Assembly (NCBI GenBank): GCA_963753545.1
Contig: CAVWCQ010000011.1
Location: 930,001 to 994,000 of the forward strand
DNA length: 64,000 nucleotides
Reading direction: 5' to 3'
Source: CAVWCQ01 sp963753545
GTDB taxonomy: Bacteria; Chloroflexota; Anaerolineae; Aggregatilineales; Aggregatilineaceae
Both the position numbers and the translations under genes were made by a program. This document shows, piece by piece, positions 29,648-38,141 of the stretch; the first letter of the stretch is position 1, and the number at the start of each line of letters is the position of its first letter. Below the pieces are notes generated by a model that saw only the letters and a list, made by a program, of their open reading frames with translations, was not told where the DNA came from and did no database searches.

Positions 29648-29673
29648 GCGGCGGCTGTTCGAACAGCCGCCGC
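29648..29673 (+). terminator. Perfect 26-bp GC palindrome after the thioredoxin/NHL gene
   Basis: GCGGCGGCTGTTC is followed directly by its reverse complement, 40 nt after the stop codon. No T run follows, but the hairpin would be very stable and likely ends or protects the transcript. Confidence 0.6.
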
Positions 29674-29694
29674 CTGGTTTGAATTGGTAAAATT

Positions 29695-29723
29695 CTTTAG
29701 TAAGTGCTAGAACATTACTAAAG
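29695..29723. promoter_or_regulatory. Perfect 9-bp inverted repeat, 11-nt loop
   Basis: CTTTAGTAA and TTACTAAAG flank an 11-nt spacer in the 430-nt gap before the SH3 surface-protein gene. The form suits a dimeric regulator's operator. It is about 240 nt upstream of the promoter at 29959. Confidence 0.45.
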
Positions 29724-29754
29724 ATAACACGCCAATCTCACTAAAATGATCATG

Positions 29755-29784
29755 TTTTTGATCAGATGATCGCTCGATCAAAAA
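29755..29784. promoter_or_regulatory. Perfect 9-bp inverted repeat, 12-nt loop
   Basis: TTTTTGATC and GATCAAAAA flank 12 nt that contain another GATC. It lies 31 nt after the previous inverted repeat. On either strand the arm ends in a run of five T, so it could also be a bidirectional terminator. Confidence 0.45.
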
Positions 29785-29958
29785 CAATTTTCGGTCCTCC
29801 ATTGGGACTTTTAGGGGATGCTACACTTCGTCCAATACGGGTAGAAGTTTACTCGAATGCTCTAGCTTCTCGTCGAGGATCGGGTTTTAGCCCTTGCCAT
29901 CGGAAAACCAAATCTGCCTTTGATTTGTTAATATTTAGCCCGAATTTTTCCAACAGGG

Positions 29959-29986
29959 TTGACTGCTAATCAGGGTTGTCTATATT
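29959..29986 (+). promoter_or_regulatory. Sigma-70-type promoter for the SH3 surface protein
   Basis: TTGACT at 29959-29964 and TATATT at 29981-29986, 16 nt apart, are followed 49 nt later by the GTG start codon. Confidence 0.6.
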
Positions 29987-30035
29987 ATTAGGAATAGAGA
30001 GCATCTCGTTTTTTTGAGAAGTCGAGGATACGGAA

Positions 30036-31415
30036 GTGAACCAAGGCATTTATAAAGCTCTCGTTCTGATTACCCTGACCCTGTTGATCCTGGTCAGCGG
30101 CATATCCTCTGCGCCTGTTCGCACCGTCTTGTCGCGGGCCTCGTCCTGCGAACAGGTGATCATGGATGCCTATCAGGTCACAGAAGAACTCTGCCAGAAA
30201 ACGGGCCGTAACCAGGTGTGCTACGGGCATACTTCGTTGGATGCTACCCCTCAGCCTGATATCGCCAATTTTACGTTTGCTGAGGAAGGTGATATTGCCA
30301 ATGTCGCCGATATGCAAACGCTGCGTCTCAGCGCCATGGATACCGTCAGCAATAACTGGGGTGTGGCTCTCATGCGCTTTCAGGCCAATATCGCCAACGA
30401 CCAGCCCAACAAAAATGCCACCCTGCTGCTCTTCGGCAATGTCCAGCTTGAAAGCAAGTTCAGCAAACCATCCGTCAGCATGGATTTGAGCGTCACGCCG
30501 AACGGGAACGTCAATATTCGCCACGAACCATCGACCTCAGCTACGATCATCGGAATTGTGAAGGCGGGCCAACTTGTGACCGTTACGGGACGGCTGGAGG
30601 ACACCTCCTGGCTGCGCGTCCAGATTCCAGATACCCAGGCGCTGGGCTGGATCAGCCGGACCCTCATCCCTGATGTTGAGGACCGTAATCTCGCTGCTCT
30701 AGAGGTCGTCGACGCTGGCCCGCAGTATGGGCCGATGCAGGCCTTCTACTTTAACAGCAGCGACAGGGGCGACGTTTGCCCGGAAGCGCCGGACAGCGGC
30801 ATCCTGATCCAGACGCCAGAAGGTGTCGCGGAGATCACCCTGCTGATCAATGAAATCGACGTCCAGATTGGCTCGACGGTCTATTTCCGCGCAGTTCCTG
30901 GCGGAAATATGACTGTCAGCGTGGTTGAAGGACTGGTTTATGTCGAAACCGATGGTCAGACGGTTGGTATCCCCGCCGGAAGTGAAGCAACGATCCCGCT
31001 GAACGAAGACATGAAGCCAGCCGGACCGCCCAATCAGGCACACGGCTATAACATGGACCAGATGAATTTGCTCCCCGTTGAGTTGCTGGAACGCGACATT
31101 ACCATCCACCAACCGCTGACCGACGCTGAAATTTATGCTGCGCTGCATCCGCCTGTTGAGGACGTCGTTGCCGAGGAGGTCCATACTAACAACGGTAACG
31201 GCAACGCAGGTAACGGCAACAACGGCAACAGCAGCCATGACAATAACGGCAATAGCAACCATGAAAATAACGGCAACAATGGCAATGAAGGGAACGCACC
31301 GCCGCAAGAAGAAAAGGTGACCATCTGCCATAAAGGGAATACGATCAGTATTGATGCTGTCTCAGTACCGGATCATCTTGGGCATGGTGACACGCTAGGC
31401 GCATGTCCCGCATAA
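30036..31415 (+). CDS. Exported SH3-domain protein with Asn/Gly-rich linker
   Basis: A 459-residue protein with GTG start. A signal peptide (LVLITLTLLILVSGISSAP) is followed by a Cys-containing region, a bacterial SH3 domain at about 150-205 (VNIRHEPSTSATIIGIVKAG, WLRVQI, GWISRTLI), a FecR-like beta segment (VVEGLVYVETDGQTVGIPAG) and a low-complexity tract of GNGN/NNGN units at about 385-425. The C-terminus VTICHKGNTISIDAV...HLGHGDTLGAC is a short Cys/His module that recurs at the ends of bacterial surface proteins. Likely cell-envelope associated; ligand unknown. Own promoter and strong terminator. Confidence 0.8.
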   Translation: MNQGIYKALVLITLTLLILVSGISSAPVRTVLSRASSCEQVIMDAYQVTEELCQKTGRNQVCYGHTSLDATPQPDIANFTFAEEGDIANVADMQTLRLSAMDTVSNNWGVALMRFQANIANDQPNKNATLLLFGNVQLESKFSKPSVSMDLSVTPNGNVNIRHEPSTSATIIGIVKAGQLVTVTGRLEDTSWLRVQIPDTQALGWISRTLIPDVEDRNLAALEVVDAGPQYGPMQAFYFNSSDRGDVCPEAPDSGILIQTPEGVAEITLLINEIDVQIGSTVYFRAVPGGNMTVSVVEGLVYVETDGQTVGIPAGSEATIPLNEDMKPAGPPNQAHGYNMDQMNLLPVELLERDITIHQPLTDAEIYAALHPPVEDVVAEEVHTNNGNGNAGNGNNGNSSHDNNGNSNHENNGNNGNEGNAPPQEEKVTICHKGNTISIDAVSVPDHLGHGDTLGACPA

Positions 31416-31424
31416 AAATGAGGT

Positions 31425-31464
31425 AAAGCCCCTCGCTCACATTCAGGAGCGAGGGGCTTTTTTT
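31425..31464 (+). terminator. Strong intrinsic terminator
   Basis: A 14-bp perfect stem (AAAGCCCCTCGCTC with its complement), 8-nt loop, then TTTTTTT. It starts 10 nt after the SH3-protein stop codon and also lies just past the end of the converging nitrilase-family gene. Confidence 0.93.
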
Positions 31465-31467
31465 AAT

Positions 31468-32610
31468 TTAGGAGTGAAAGGCCGTTCGTTTACGGTTGAA
31501 GTGTCCGAAGCCATACCCGGCTGTTATTCCGCCTAGCGTTGCACCCACCAACCAGCGCAACCAGATAAGGGTCTGGCGATCGAGTGGAGCCATACTTTGC
31601 CCCCAGGTTCGCTGTATCCCCCGGCGGTAAAACGGGATAAAAACTTCGTTGAAGATATCGGCGGGAAGCAGCTTTGATGGTGGCTGTTTGCCGTTGGGTT
31701 TCGGTGGTTCATCTGCCAGTTCGATAGTTGCCAGGGCGCAGCCATCCGCTTCTGCGTCATAACGAGCCAACACTTTGCCTGATGCATCTGCTATTTGATT
31801 ATCGCCAAAGTAGCGGGCGGTGATCTTCCCCCGGCGACCCTGTAAAATGTACCGCCACAACGCCGGTTTGCGCCCCACCAGCACGAGCATGGACAGCAAT
31901 GGTAGTGGGATCGGCGTGGAAAAATGACCATAGGGAACGGACTGGATCACAGGAACCCCCATCCAGGCCGTGTTACGCAAAACATGCTGCCCGAATGACT
32001 TATTGGTGGCGGCAAGCAAATCGTCGTTCATGTTCCACAGAGACGCGAAGGATATCCGGCCTCCATCAGGAAAAGTGAACATCGCTTCATGCATGCGCGG
32101 CGGGCTGGCGCTGATGATCATGGCGTCTACTTTGCCCGCATAACGTTTGTAGAGATCCGGCGCGAACCCATCCGCGCAGATCATCAGCCCAAACGTGCCA
32201 ATATCCGTATGTGCAACGGTGATACCGCGCCCTTCGCGGAAGTAAAGCCGCTCCCAAACCCAGGGATAATTTTTGTCGTAGCGCCACAGCCGCCCGTCAG
32301 GGGCCACCAATAGCAGGCTGTTCGTGATATCTTCCGGGCCAAGCAGCAGGATCGATCCGGCAAGATGGACATCCCGCTCGGCAGCGATACGCTTCATCCA
32401 ACTGACGGTTGGGCCATCGATGGATTTGGCGCGGGAATAGTTACTGTCGTCATACACATACCCCGCGTTAAATAATTCGGGTAGTACGATGAGCTTTGCG
32501 CCTGCCTGAGCCGCCTGAGCAATCACAGCTTCGGCTGCATGAAGGCGCTCTTCAGCCGGAGCTGGATCGGCAGATAGTCGCAAGGCAGAGGCGGTGAGAG
32601 TCCTGGACAT
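31468..32610 (-). CDS. Carbon-nitrogen hydrolase (nitrilase superfamily), membrane-anchored
   Basis: A 380-residue protein. The catalytic Glu-Lys-Cys triad is visible: LIVLPELFNAG, YDKNYPW and GLMICADG. The hydrolase domain occupies about residues 8-300. A C-terminal hydrophobic segment (LIWLRWLVGATLGGITAGYG) suggests membrane attachment, which is unusual for the family. It cleaves a C-N bond in an amide or nitrile; the substrate cannot be told. The ATG at 32610 has AGGAG 9 nt upstream; a GTG precedes it. It precedes a sortase gene on the same strand at its 5' side, 58 nt apart. Confidence 0.85.
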   Translation of the reverse strand: MSRTLTASALRLSADPAPAEERLHAAEAVIAQAAQAGAKLIVLPELFNAGYVYDDSNYSRAKSIDGPTVSWMKRIAAERDVHLAGSILLLGPEDITNSLLLVAPDGRLWRYDKNYPWVWERLYFREGRGITVAHTDIGTFGLMICADGFAPDLYKRYAGKVDAMIISASPPRMHEAMFTFPDGGRISFASLWNMNDDLLAATNKSFGQHVLRNTAWMGVPVIQSVPYGHFSTPIPLPLLSMLVLVGRKPALWRYILQGRRGKITARYFGDNQIADASGKVLARYDAEADGCALATIELADEPPKPNGKQPPSKLLPADIFNEVFIPFYRRGIQRTWGQSMAPLDRQTLIWLRWLVGATLGGITAGYGFGHFNRKRTAFHS

Positions 32611-32667
32611 CACATATCGCTCCTGTTGCAGGAAGAACCACTGAATTTATTATAGGAGATTTTTTTA

Positions 32668-33285
32668 TCAGGGTTCCGCGACAACGACGAGCCGCCCCTC
32701 GTAGGTATACGCCTCCCGATTCCAATCGGTACAGGTGATCAGGGTCACGCGCACCCGCCCGTCCTGGGCGAGATAACTCACCGCATCGGGCGGAACACGT
32801 TCAATAGCGACAACACGAAACGTGACCTCGTGCCCGCCATCACGAATCACGATTGGATCGCCGATTTCCGCCTCAAACAGGTGAGCGAATGGCCCCGGTT
32901 CACCTGCCGCGTTTTCGACATGGCCCGCCAGCACAATATTGCCGCCCGGTTCATCCAACCAACTTGTGCCAACAAGGTGCCCCACTGAATTTCCCAGGTG
33001 ACGTGTTTCCCAGGTTCCGCCAACACGCCCGGCGGGAATGATCGGGGCACTCATCTCCGCATCGGGAAATAGGATCATGCGTATGGGTTGATTAATATCC
33101 GGGGTGGGCGTGGGCAGCACATCCTGAGGCGAAAGAGCAGTTGGGGCATGGACGACTGCCCGGTCATGAGAAGATGTGGAAGGGGGAAAAAGGGTATTCT
33201 GGCAGCGGCGAACGGCAAATGCCAGCACAATGATCTCGACGCCAAGCATCAAAACCGTTCGCCGCGAGGTATATCTTCTGCCCAT
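32668..33285 (-). CDS. Sortase family transpeptidase
   Basis: A 205-residue protein with an N-terminal membrane helix (TVLMLGVEIIVLAFAV), a Thr/Pro-rich spacer and a C-terminal sortase domain. The catalytic residues appear as His in NIVLAGHVE, Cys in VTLITCTDWN and Arg in YEGRLVVV. Sortases attach surface proteins or join pilins outside the membrane. No obvious LPxTG substrate is encoded nearby; the neighbouring surface proteins lack a sorting signal. Class assignment is left open. Confidence 0.85.
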   Translation of the reverse strand: MGRRYTSRRTVLMLGVEIIVLAFAVRRCQNTLFPPSTSSHDRAVVHAPTALSPQDVLPTPTPDINQPIRMILFPDAEMSAPIIPAGRVGGTWETRHLGNSVGHLVGTSWLDEPGGNIVLAGHVENAAGEPGPFAHLFEAEIGDPIVIRDGGHEVTFRVVAIERVPPDAVSYLAQDGRVRVTLITCTDWNREAYTYEGRLVVVAEP

Positions 33286-33352
33286 TACCAGTCATTTCTC
33301 ACACTCAAGAGTACGTTCCATTGTAGCCTGAGCGCGCCCTTTTTTCGATTTC

Positions 33353-34900
33353 TCAAGTGATGGAGCGAATGATCTCGTAGAGAGGCTGCAAACGGCTGTA
33401 CATGCGCTTATAGACCTGCAAGAACAGGTCGTTATATATGGCGTGCGTTGCCGGATTCGGCTCAAACTGATCCCCGAGGCGCGTCATTTCCCGAATTGCT
33501 GTGTCGAAATCAGGATGCAGACCCAGCCCTACCGCCGCGTCAATAGCCGCCCCCAACCCGGATGTCTCGTAGGTGTGGGGGCGTGCCGTCGGCAGTCCGA
33601 AGATATCAGCCGTAAGCTGTAAGGCCGCGTTACTCTGCGATCCGCCGCCCGATACACGCAGCTCAGTAATGGGGATCCCGCTGCGTTTCTCGCTGCGTTC
33701 CTTGCCTTCGCGCAGGGCGTAGGCCACTCCTTCCACAATTGCCCGGTAGAGGTGGGCGCGAGTGTGCACATCGCTGAAACCGATGATCGCGCCGCGCGCT
33801 TCTGGCCCCGGCACTTTGATCCCCGGCGACCAGTACGGCTGCAAGATCAAGCCGTTCGATCCGGGCGGCACCAGTTCCAGCAGATCGTTGAGCAGCACTT
33901 CCGGCTCAATACCGCGCTCCTGGGCGAGGTGCATCTCCTGCTGTCCAAATTCCTGCTTGAACCAACTCACCATCCAATAGCCGCGATAAATCTGGGTCTC
34001 CAGGCTGTGCGCGTTGGGCACAGCCGCGGGATAGGGCGGGATGAGCGGAATAATCTCGATATAGCGGTGGTGGGTGGTGTTAAACGTAGCCGTTGTGCCA
34101 TAACTCAGACAGCCGATATGCGGCTCCAGACAGCCTGAACCGATCACCTCACAGGCTTTGTCGGCGGCAGCGGCGATCAGCGGCAGTCCGACCGGAATTC
34201 CGGTTGCGTCGGCAGCTTCCTGGGTGATGGTGCCCAGTTGTCCGGCGGGCGGGACTAGATCGGGCAGCAGCGCACGATCCATCGGTACGGCCTGCCACTT
34301 CCAGTCGCGCGGGGACGCCCAGTGAAGCTGCTTATAATCGAAGGGGATATACGCGACCTGAGAACCCACCGAATCGACAAAGCGCCCCGTCAGGCGGTAG
34401 GTCAGATAGCCGGATAACAGCAGGTATTTGTGCGTCTGATCCCAGATGTCGGGCTGGTGAGCGCGAATCCAGTTCGCTTCCGCCTCCGCCTGAAAATAAG
34501 CGACAGTCTCGGACATACGAACCGCTTTAAAGGCCAGCCCCCATGCTCCGCCAACAGGTTTTACGCCATTGGTCCGGCGCTGGTCCAGCCAGATGATCGC
34601 CGGGCGGAGCGGCTTTCCGGCCCGGTCCACGTTGATCACCGTGCCGCGCTGCGTGGTCAAGGCGACTCCGGCAATAGCTGAACGGGGAATATCGGTAATC
34701 GTCCACAAGCGGCGGCAGGCCTGGCAGAGTGATTCCCAGAAATATTCCGGGTGCTGTTCGGCCCAGCCGGGGTATTTGGAAAAATAGGGCTCAATCTCCA
34801 CGCGAGATTTCACCAGCAGGTTGCCTTTGAGATCAAAAAGCAGGGCGCGAACGCTCTGTGTCCCATTATCCAGGGCCAGAATTACCGGGTCGGTGGCCAT
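33353..34900 (-). CDS. FGGY-family carbohydrate kinase
   Basis: A 515-residue kinase of the xylulokinase/glycerol kinase type. The N-terminal phosphate loop is ILALDNGTQSVRALLFDL, the first FGGY signature region reads TQRGTVINVDRAGKP with AIIWLDQRRT, and the C-terminal lobe holds LRVSGGGSQSNAALQLTADI. It phosphorylates a sugar or polyol that cannot be specified. Its ATG overlaps the TGA of the upstream cooC-like gene (TGATG), so it is coupled to the CODH/ACS operon. The frame is intact, in contrast to the genes before it. Confidence 0.9.
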   Translation of the reverse strand: MATDPVILALDNGTQSVRALLFDLKGNLLVKSRVEIEPYFSKYPGWAEQHPEYFWESLCQACRRLWTITDIPRSAIAGVALTTQRGTVINVDRAGKPLRPAIIWLDQRRTNGVKPVGGAWGLAFKAVRMSETVAYFQAEAEANWIRAHQPDIWDQTHKYLLLSGYLTYRLTGRFVDSVGSQVAYIPFDYKQLHWASPRDWKWQAVPMDRALLPDLVPPAGQLGTITQEAADATGIPVGLPLIAAAADKACEVIGSGCLEPHIGCLSYGTTATFNTTHHRYIEIIPLIPPYPAAVPNAHSLETQIYRGYWMVSWFKQEFGQQEMHLAQERGIEPEVLLNDLLELVPPGSNGLILQPYWSPGIKVPGPEARGAIIGFSDVHTRAHLYRAIVEGVAYALREGKERSEKRSGIPITELRVSGGGSQSNAALQLTADIFGLPTARPHTYETSGLGAAIDAAVGLGLHPDFDTAIREMTRLGDQFEPNPATHAIYNDLFLQVYKRMYSRLQPLYEIIRSIT

Positions 34901-35692
34901 CAAAGGACCTTCTTCATCGTGGTGGCAACAGCGTTATAAACAGGAGAGTTGGTACCCAGTTCGATCAAAGGCCGCCCACTGAGATCAAATCCCGCTATCC
35001 CTTCATCCTGCGGGACCGTGCCGAGCAGGGGAATATCGAGGGCTTCAATCCGTGTTTGCAGCGGCGCGGGGATGGTCTCACTCGTGACCCCATTCAGGAT
35101 CAAATATGTTTTCTCGATGCGAATATCCAGGTCGTGCCGGAAACTGGCAATCCGTTCGGCGGCGGTCAGGCCGCGCTGGGTCGGGATCGCTGACGACCAG
35201 CAGCACCTGCACATCGCGCGTGGTGCGGCGGCTGAGATGCTCCATCCCCGCCTCGTTGTCGATGACCACGTAGCGGTAATTTTTGCTGATGCTGTCGATC
35301 ACTTCGCGCAGGTTGTGATTGACGGCGCAGTAGCAGCCCTGGCCCCTCTGAGCGCCCCATCGCGATCAGATCGAAGCGGCTGCCCTCCGCCAGCGAGGAT
35401 CGAATCTGGTAATCCAGATAATCGCGCTTGGTCACGCCGCCCGGCAGCGCGCCCATCGCCGCGCCGCCTGCCGTCAAAGACTGCTTGACCTGATCGAGCA
35501 TCTCTTCGCGGATATCGCCCACGGTCCAATCCAGATCCAGGCCCAGCACCATGTTCAGATTGCTGCTGGGATCGGCATCAATGGCCAGGATCGCGCCGGG
35601 CTGCGTTTGCGGCAAGATATTTGATCGACCATGGCGGCGATGGTCGTTTTTCCAACACCGCCTTTTCCGGCCAGGGCAATGGTGGTTGTCAT
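34900..35692 (-). CDS. cooC: CooC/AcsF-type nickel-insertion ATPase (second copy), several frameshifts
   Basis: The ATG at 35692 overlaps the TGA of the first copy (ATGA). The N-terminus TTTIALAGKGGVGKTTIAAM is the deviant Walker A of MinD/CooC ATPases; later parts read AILAIDADPSSNLNMVLGLD, YRYVVIDNEAGMEHLSRRTT, VQVLLVVSD and YLILNGV. These ATPases mature the nickel sites of CODH and ACS. Frame changes near 35642, 35617, 35343 and 35180 are each explained by one extra base. Restored length is about 262 residues, normal for CooC. It ends by overlapping the FGGY kinase start. Confidence 0.85.
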
Positions 35693-36469
35693 CGGGTATC
35701 CTCTGTGTAAGGCGCGGGCGATCTCCTCGGCGGCACTGGCGCAGCGCCGGAACGTGATCATAGACAGCCATCCCCAGCCGATCCGCTCCTGCACGGCAGG
35801 ATCGGCGGGCAGCATGCCCAGCAGCGGCAGATCCGGGCGTTTCGGCGCGCAAAAAGGCGGCTTCATCCTCGCTGCGCACTTTGTTGCCGACCAGCCAGAG
35901 CCGCGTCAGGCCGATATCGTGCGGCCAGCGTTTTGATCTGCGCCGCCGTGCCCAGGCTGCGCCGGGTCGGCTCCACGACAATCAGCATCGCATCCACGAA
36001 ATCGACGGTGGCGCGCCCCAGGTGCTCGACCCCGGCATACATATCCAGGATCAGCACGTCATCCTGGCGAAACAGCAGGTGGGTGAACAGCGTCTTGAGC
36101 ATGGCGCTTTCCGGGCAGATGCAGCCCGATCCGCCTATCTCCACCGATCCCATTTCCAGCAGGCGCACACCGCGATGCAGCGACGCTGAACCGCTCCGGC
36201 AGATCGTCCACGCGCGGATTGAGGGTAAAAAAGCCGCCCACCGTGCCCGGTTTGGCTCCGGTGCGCTCCTCGATCAACTCGTCCATCTCGGCGATAGGGC
36301 GCAGGCGGGCGCGCACTTCTGCCGGAAAGCCGAGCGCTCCTGCCAGACACGGCGCGGGATCGGCATCCACTGCCAGCACCTCGCGCCCCGCATCGGCATA
36401 AACCTGAGCCAGCAGCGCCGCCAGAGTTGTTTTCCCGACGCCACCTTTTCCGGTAATGGCGAGTTTCAT
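35689..36469 (-). CDS. cooC: CooC/AcsF-type nickel-insertion ATPase (first copy), several frameshifts
   Basis: The ATG at 36469 has GGAGG upstream. Sequence: KLAITGKGGVGKTTLAALLA, VLAVDADPAPCLAGALGFP, GGSGCICPESAMLKTLFTHL, VLILDMYAGVEHLGRATV, LWLVGNKVRSEDEAAF and LGMLPADPAVQE, a good match to CooC including the CxC metal-binding motif (CIC). It would load Ni into CODH or ACS using ATP. Frame changes lie near 36185, 35915, 35835, 35778, 35738 and 35708; most need one base removed. The restored end is TEDTR with TGA overlapping the next ATG. Confidence 0.83.
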
Positions 36470-36500
36470 GGGCGGCCTCCTCAGAAAAGCCAAAAGCAAA

Positions 36501-36541
36501 TTTCACCGCAGAGAGCGCGGAGAGCGCAAAGGAAAAGCAAG
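36501..36541 (+). repeat. Dispersed repeat, copy 2 (9-bp internal period)
   Basis: Starts TTTCACCGCAGAGAGCG and matches the copy at 3501-3540 at nearly every position. It lies between metVF and the first cooC inside the operon. Confidence 0.8.
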
Positions 36542-36548
36542 CATGAAA

Positions 36549-36570
36549 GGGCAGGTTTGTTAACCTGCCC
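36549..36570 (-). repeat. Hairpin element ending in GCCCCTAC
   Basis: A perfect 9-bp stem GGGCAGGTT/AACCTGCCC with a TGTT loop, followed by CTAC, 15 nt after the metVF stop codon. The form GGGC...GCCCCTAC is shared with the two hairpins at 56588-56645. It may stabilise or attenuate the operon transcript. Confidence 0.6.
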
Positions 36571-36584
36571 CTACAAAAACACGA

Positions 36585-38071
36585 TTAGACTGAGGCCGCT
36601 TTAGGCTCGGCAAGCGCGAAATCGGGCGGCAGCAGACCCGGCCTCGGTGACGATGCGCGGCACGATCTCTTCCCAGCCAACCGCCATGATGTGGATGCCG
36701 TTGATCGCCCTGTTTGCCCTTGATCGCCTCGATCAGTTCCAGCGCGATCGTCACACCTTCTTCTTCGACGCCGTCGCCCGCCGCTTCCAGCCGCTTGAGC
36801 AGCTGATCCGGGATGGTCACGCCCGGCACTTCGTCGTGCATGTACTGCGCCATCTTCAGCGTCTTCAGCGGCGTGATCCCGACCAGGATGTACACCTTAT
36901 CCAGAATATTGCGCTTGGCAAGCTCGTTCAGCCAGATTTCCAGCCCATCGGGATCAAAGACCAGGTTGGTCTGGAAGAACTGCGCCCCAGCATTGACCTT
37001 TTTGTGCTCGCGGATCGCCTGGAACTCGGGTCGTGAGGCGAACGGCGAGGCCGCCGCGCCCAGGAAATAACTTGGGCGGGAATTTGATCTCGCGCCCATC
37101 CAGGTAATGGCCCTCGTCGCGCATCCGGCGCAGAATCCACAGCATCTGGATCGAGTCGATGTCGACGATATCCAGCCGGCCCATCGGCGCCGGCCCCATC
37201 CGCATGCTGTCGCCCGACAGGCACAGGATATTCCGCACGCCCAGCGCGCTCGCGCCGAGCACCTCGGCCTGCAGGCCGGTCCGCGTCCGGTCGCGGGCGG
37301 CGATCTGCATCACCGGCTCCGCGCCGTTCTGGATCGCCATCGTGCTGCACGCCCAGCTCGACATGCGCGACGTGGCCGAGGGCTGTCGGTGAAGTTGACC
37401 GCCGCCACATAGGGCTTGACCAGTTCGATATTCGGGATCAGCTTGCTGGTCGCAGTGGTCATCGGCGGGCGCGACTTCCGCGGTGACGACAAACTCCCGG
37501 CCTTCAGGCGGCGCTCCAGTTCGGACACCGGCTCGGTGTAGGCGGGCGCGTGATATTCCGAGTCGCCCTGCCACCAGTCCGGCTGGCGCACGGGCTGAAA
37601 GACCGAATCCCAGTTTGCGGCGCGGCGCTGGACATCGCGCGAGAGCATCCCGCTGACGAAATGTTTGCACGCCCGACTTTGCGCACCTGGTGCCAGACAT
37701 CGCCCCAGGTTTCCGTCCCGACTTGATCCCAATCCAGCGGCGGCAGCACTTCCAGCAGTTTTTCCTGGCGGCCCATCTTGAAGGAGCGCTCGTAGATCTT
37801 GTACCAGATGCACGGGCGCGTTTCATCTACATAGCAGTGTTCGTCGGTCGAGCCGCCGCAGGGGCCGTTGCGCGCTCCTTTGGGACATTCCATCGAGCAG
37901 ATGAAGGCGGTTTCTTGCAGCAGGCAGTTGCCGCACATCCGGCAGCCAAACAGCGGCCCTTTGACCATCCGCTCGACCGCTTGCCAGCAGGCGGTAGCCG
38001 AACGGTTCACGTTTGAAGGGGTAAAAGGGCGGCTGCCAGCGGCGTCCAGGTGTAAAGCCAGGCATAGGCAT
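36585..38071 (-). CDS. metF: MetV-MetF fusion: methylenetetrahydrofolate reductase, several frameshifts
   Basis: The ATG at 38071 has GGAG upstream. The N-terminal third is the zinc/iron-sulfur MetV-like domain (MTHFR_C): GPLFGCRMCGNCLLQETAFI, CPKGARNGPCGGS, HCYVDETRPCIWYKIYER. The C-terminal two thirds are the MetF barrel: EFVVTAEVAPP, SGDSMRMGPAPM, QFFQTNLVFDPDGLEIWL, LVGITPLKTLKMAQYM, ending AEPKAASV at 36585. It reduces methylene-H4folate to methyl-H4folate, the donor for AcsE. At least six frame changes (e.g. near 37975, 37680, 37480, 37390, 37075, 36703, 36635) interrupt it. In acetogens the two parts are usually separate proteins. Confidence 0.82.
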
Positions 38072-38141
38072 ATCTCCTTAAAAATCTAGTTCGAGCAGTC
38101 TGACGATACGCAGACACGTTCGAGTTATTGCCGATATGCCT

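Noticed and set aside
29766..29969. 67-codon ORF upstream of the SH3 protein
   Set aside because: It overlaps the inverted repeat and the promoter, has no ribosome site and no recognisable sequence.
31195..31285. Possible CRISPR-like or tandem repeat at the AACGGCAAC units
   Set aside because: These are in-frame codon repeats of the Asn/Gly linker, without spacers of constant length.
31135..31324. Leu/Pro-rich ORFs in both strands over the Asn/Gly-rich tract
   Set aside because: They come from reading the low-complexity GNGN repeat in other frames.
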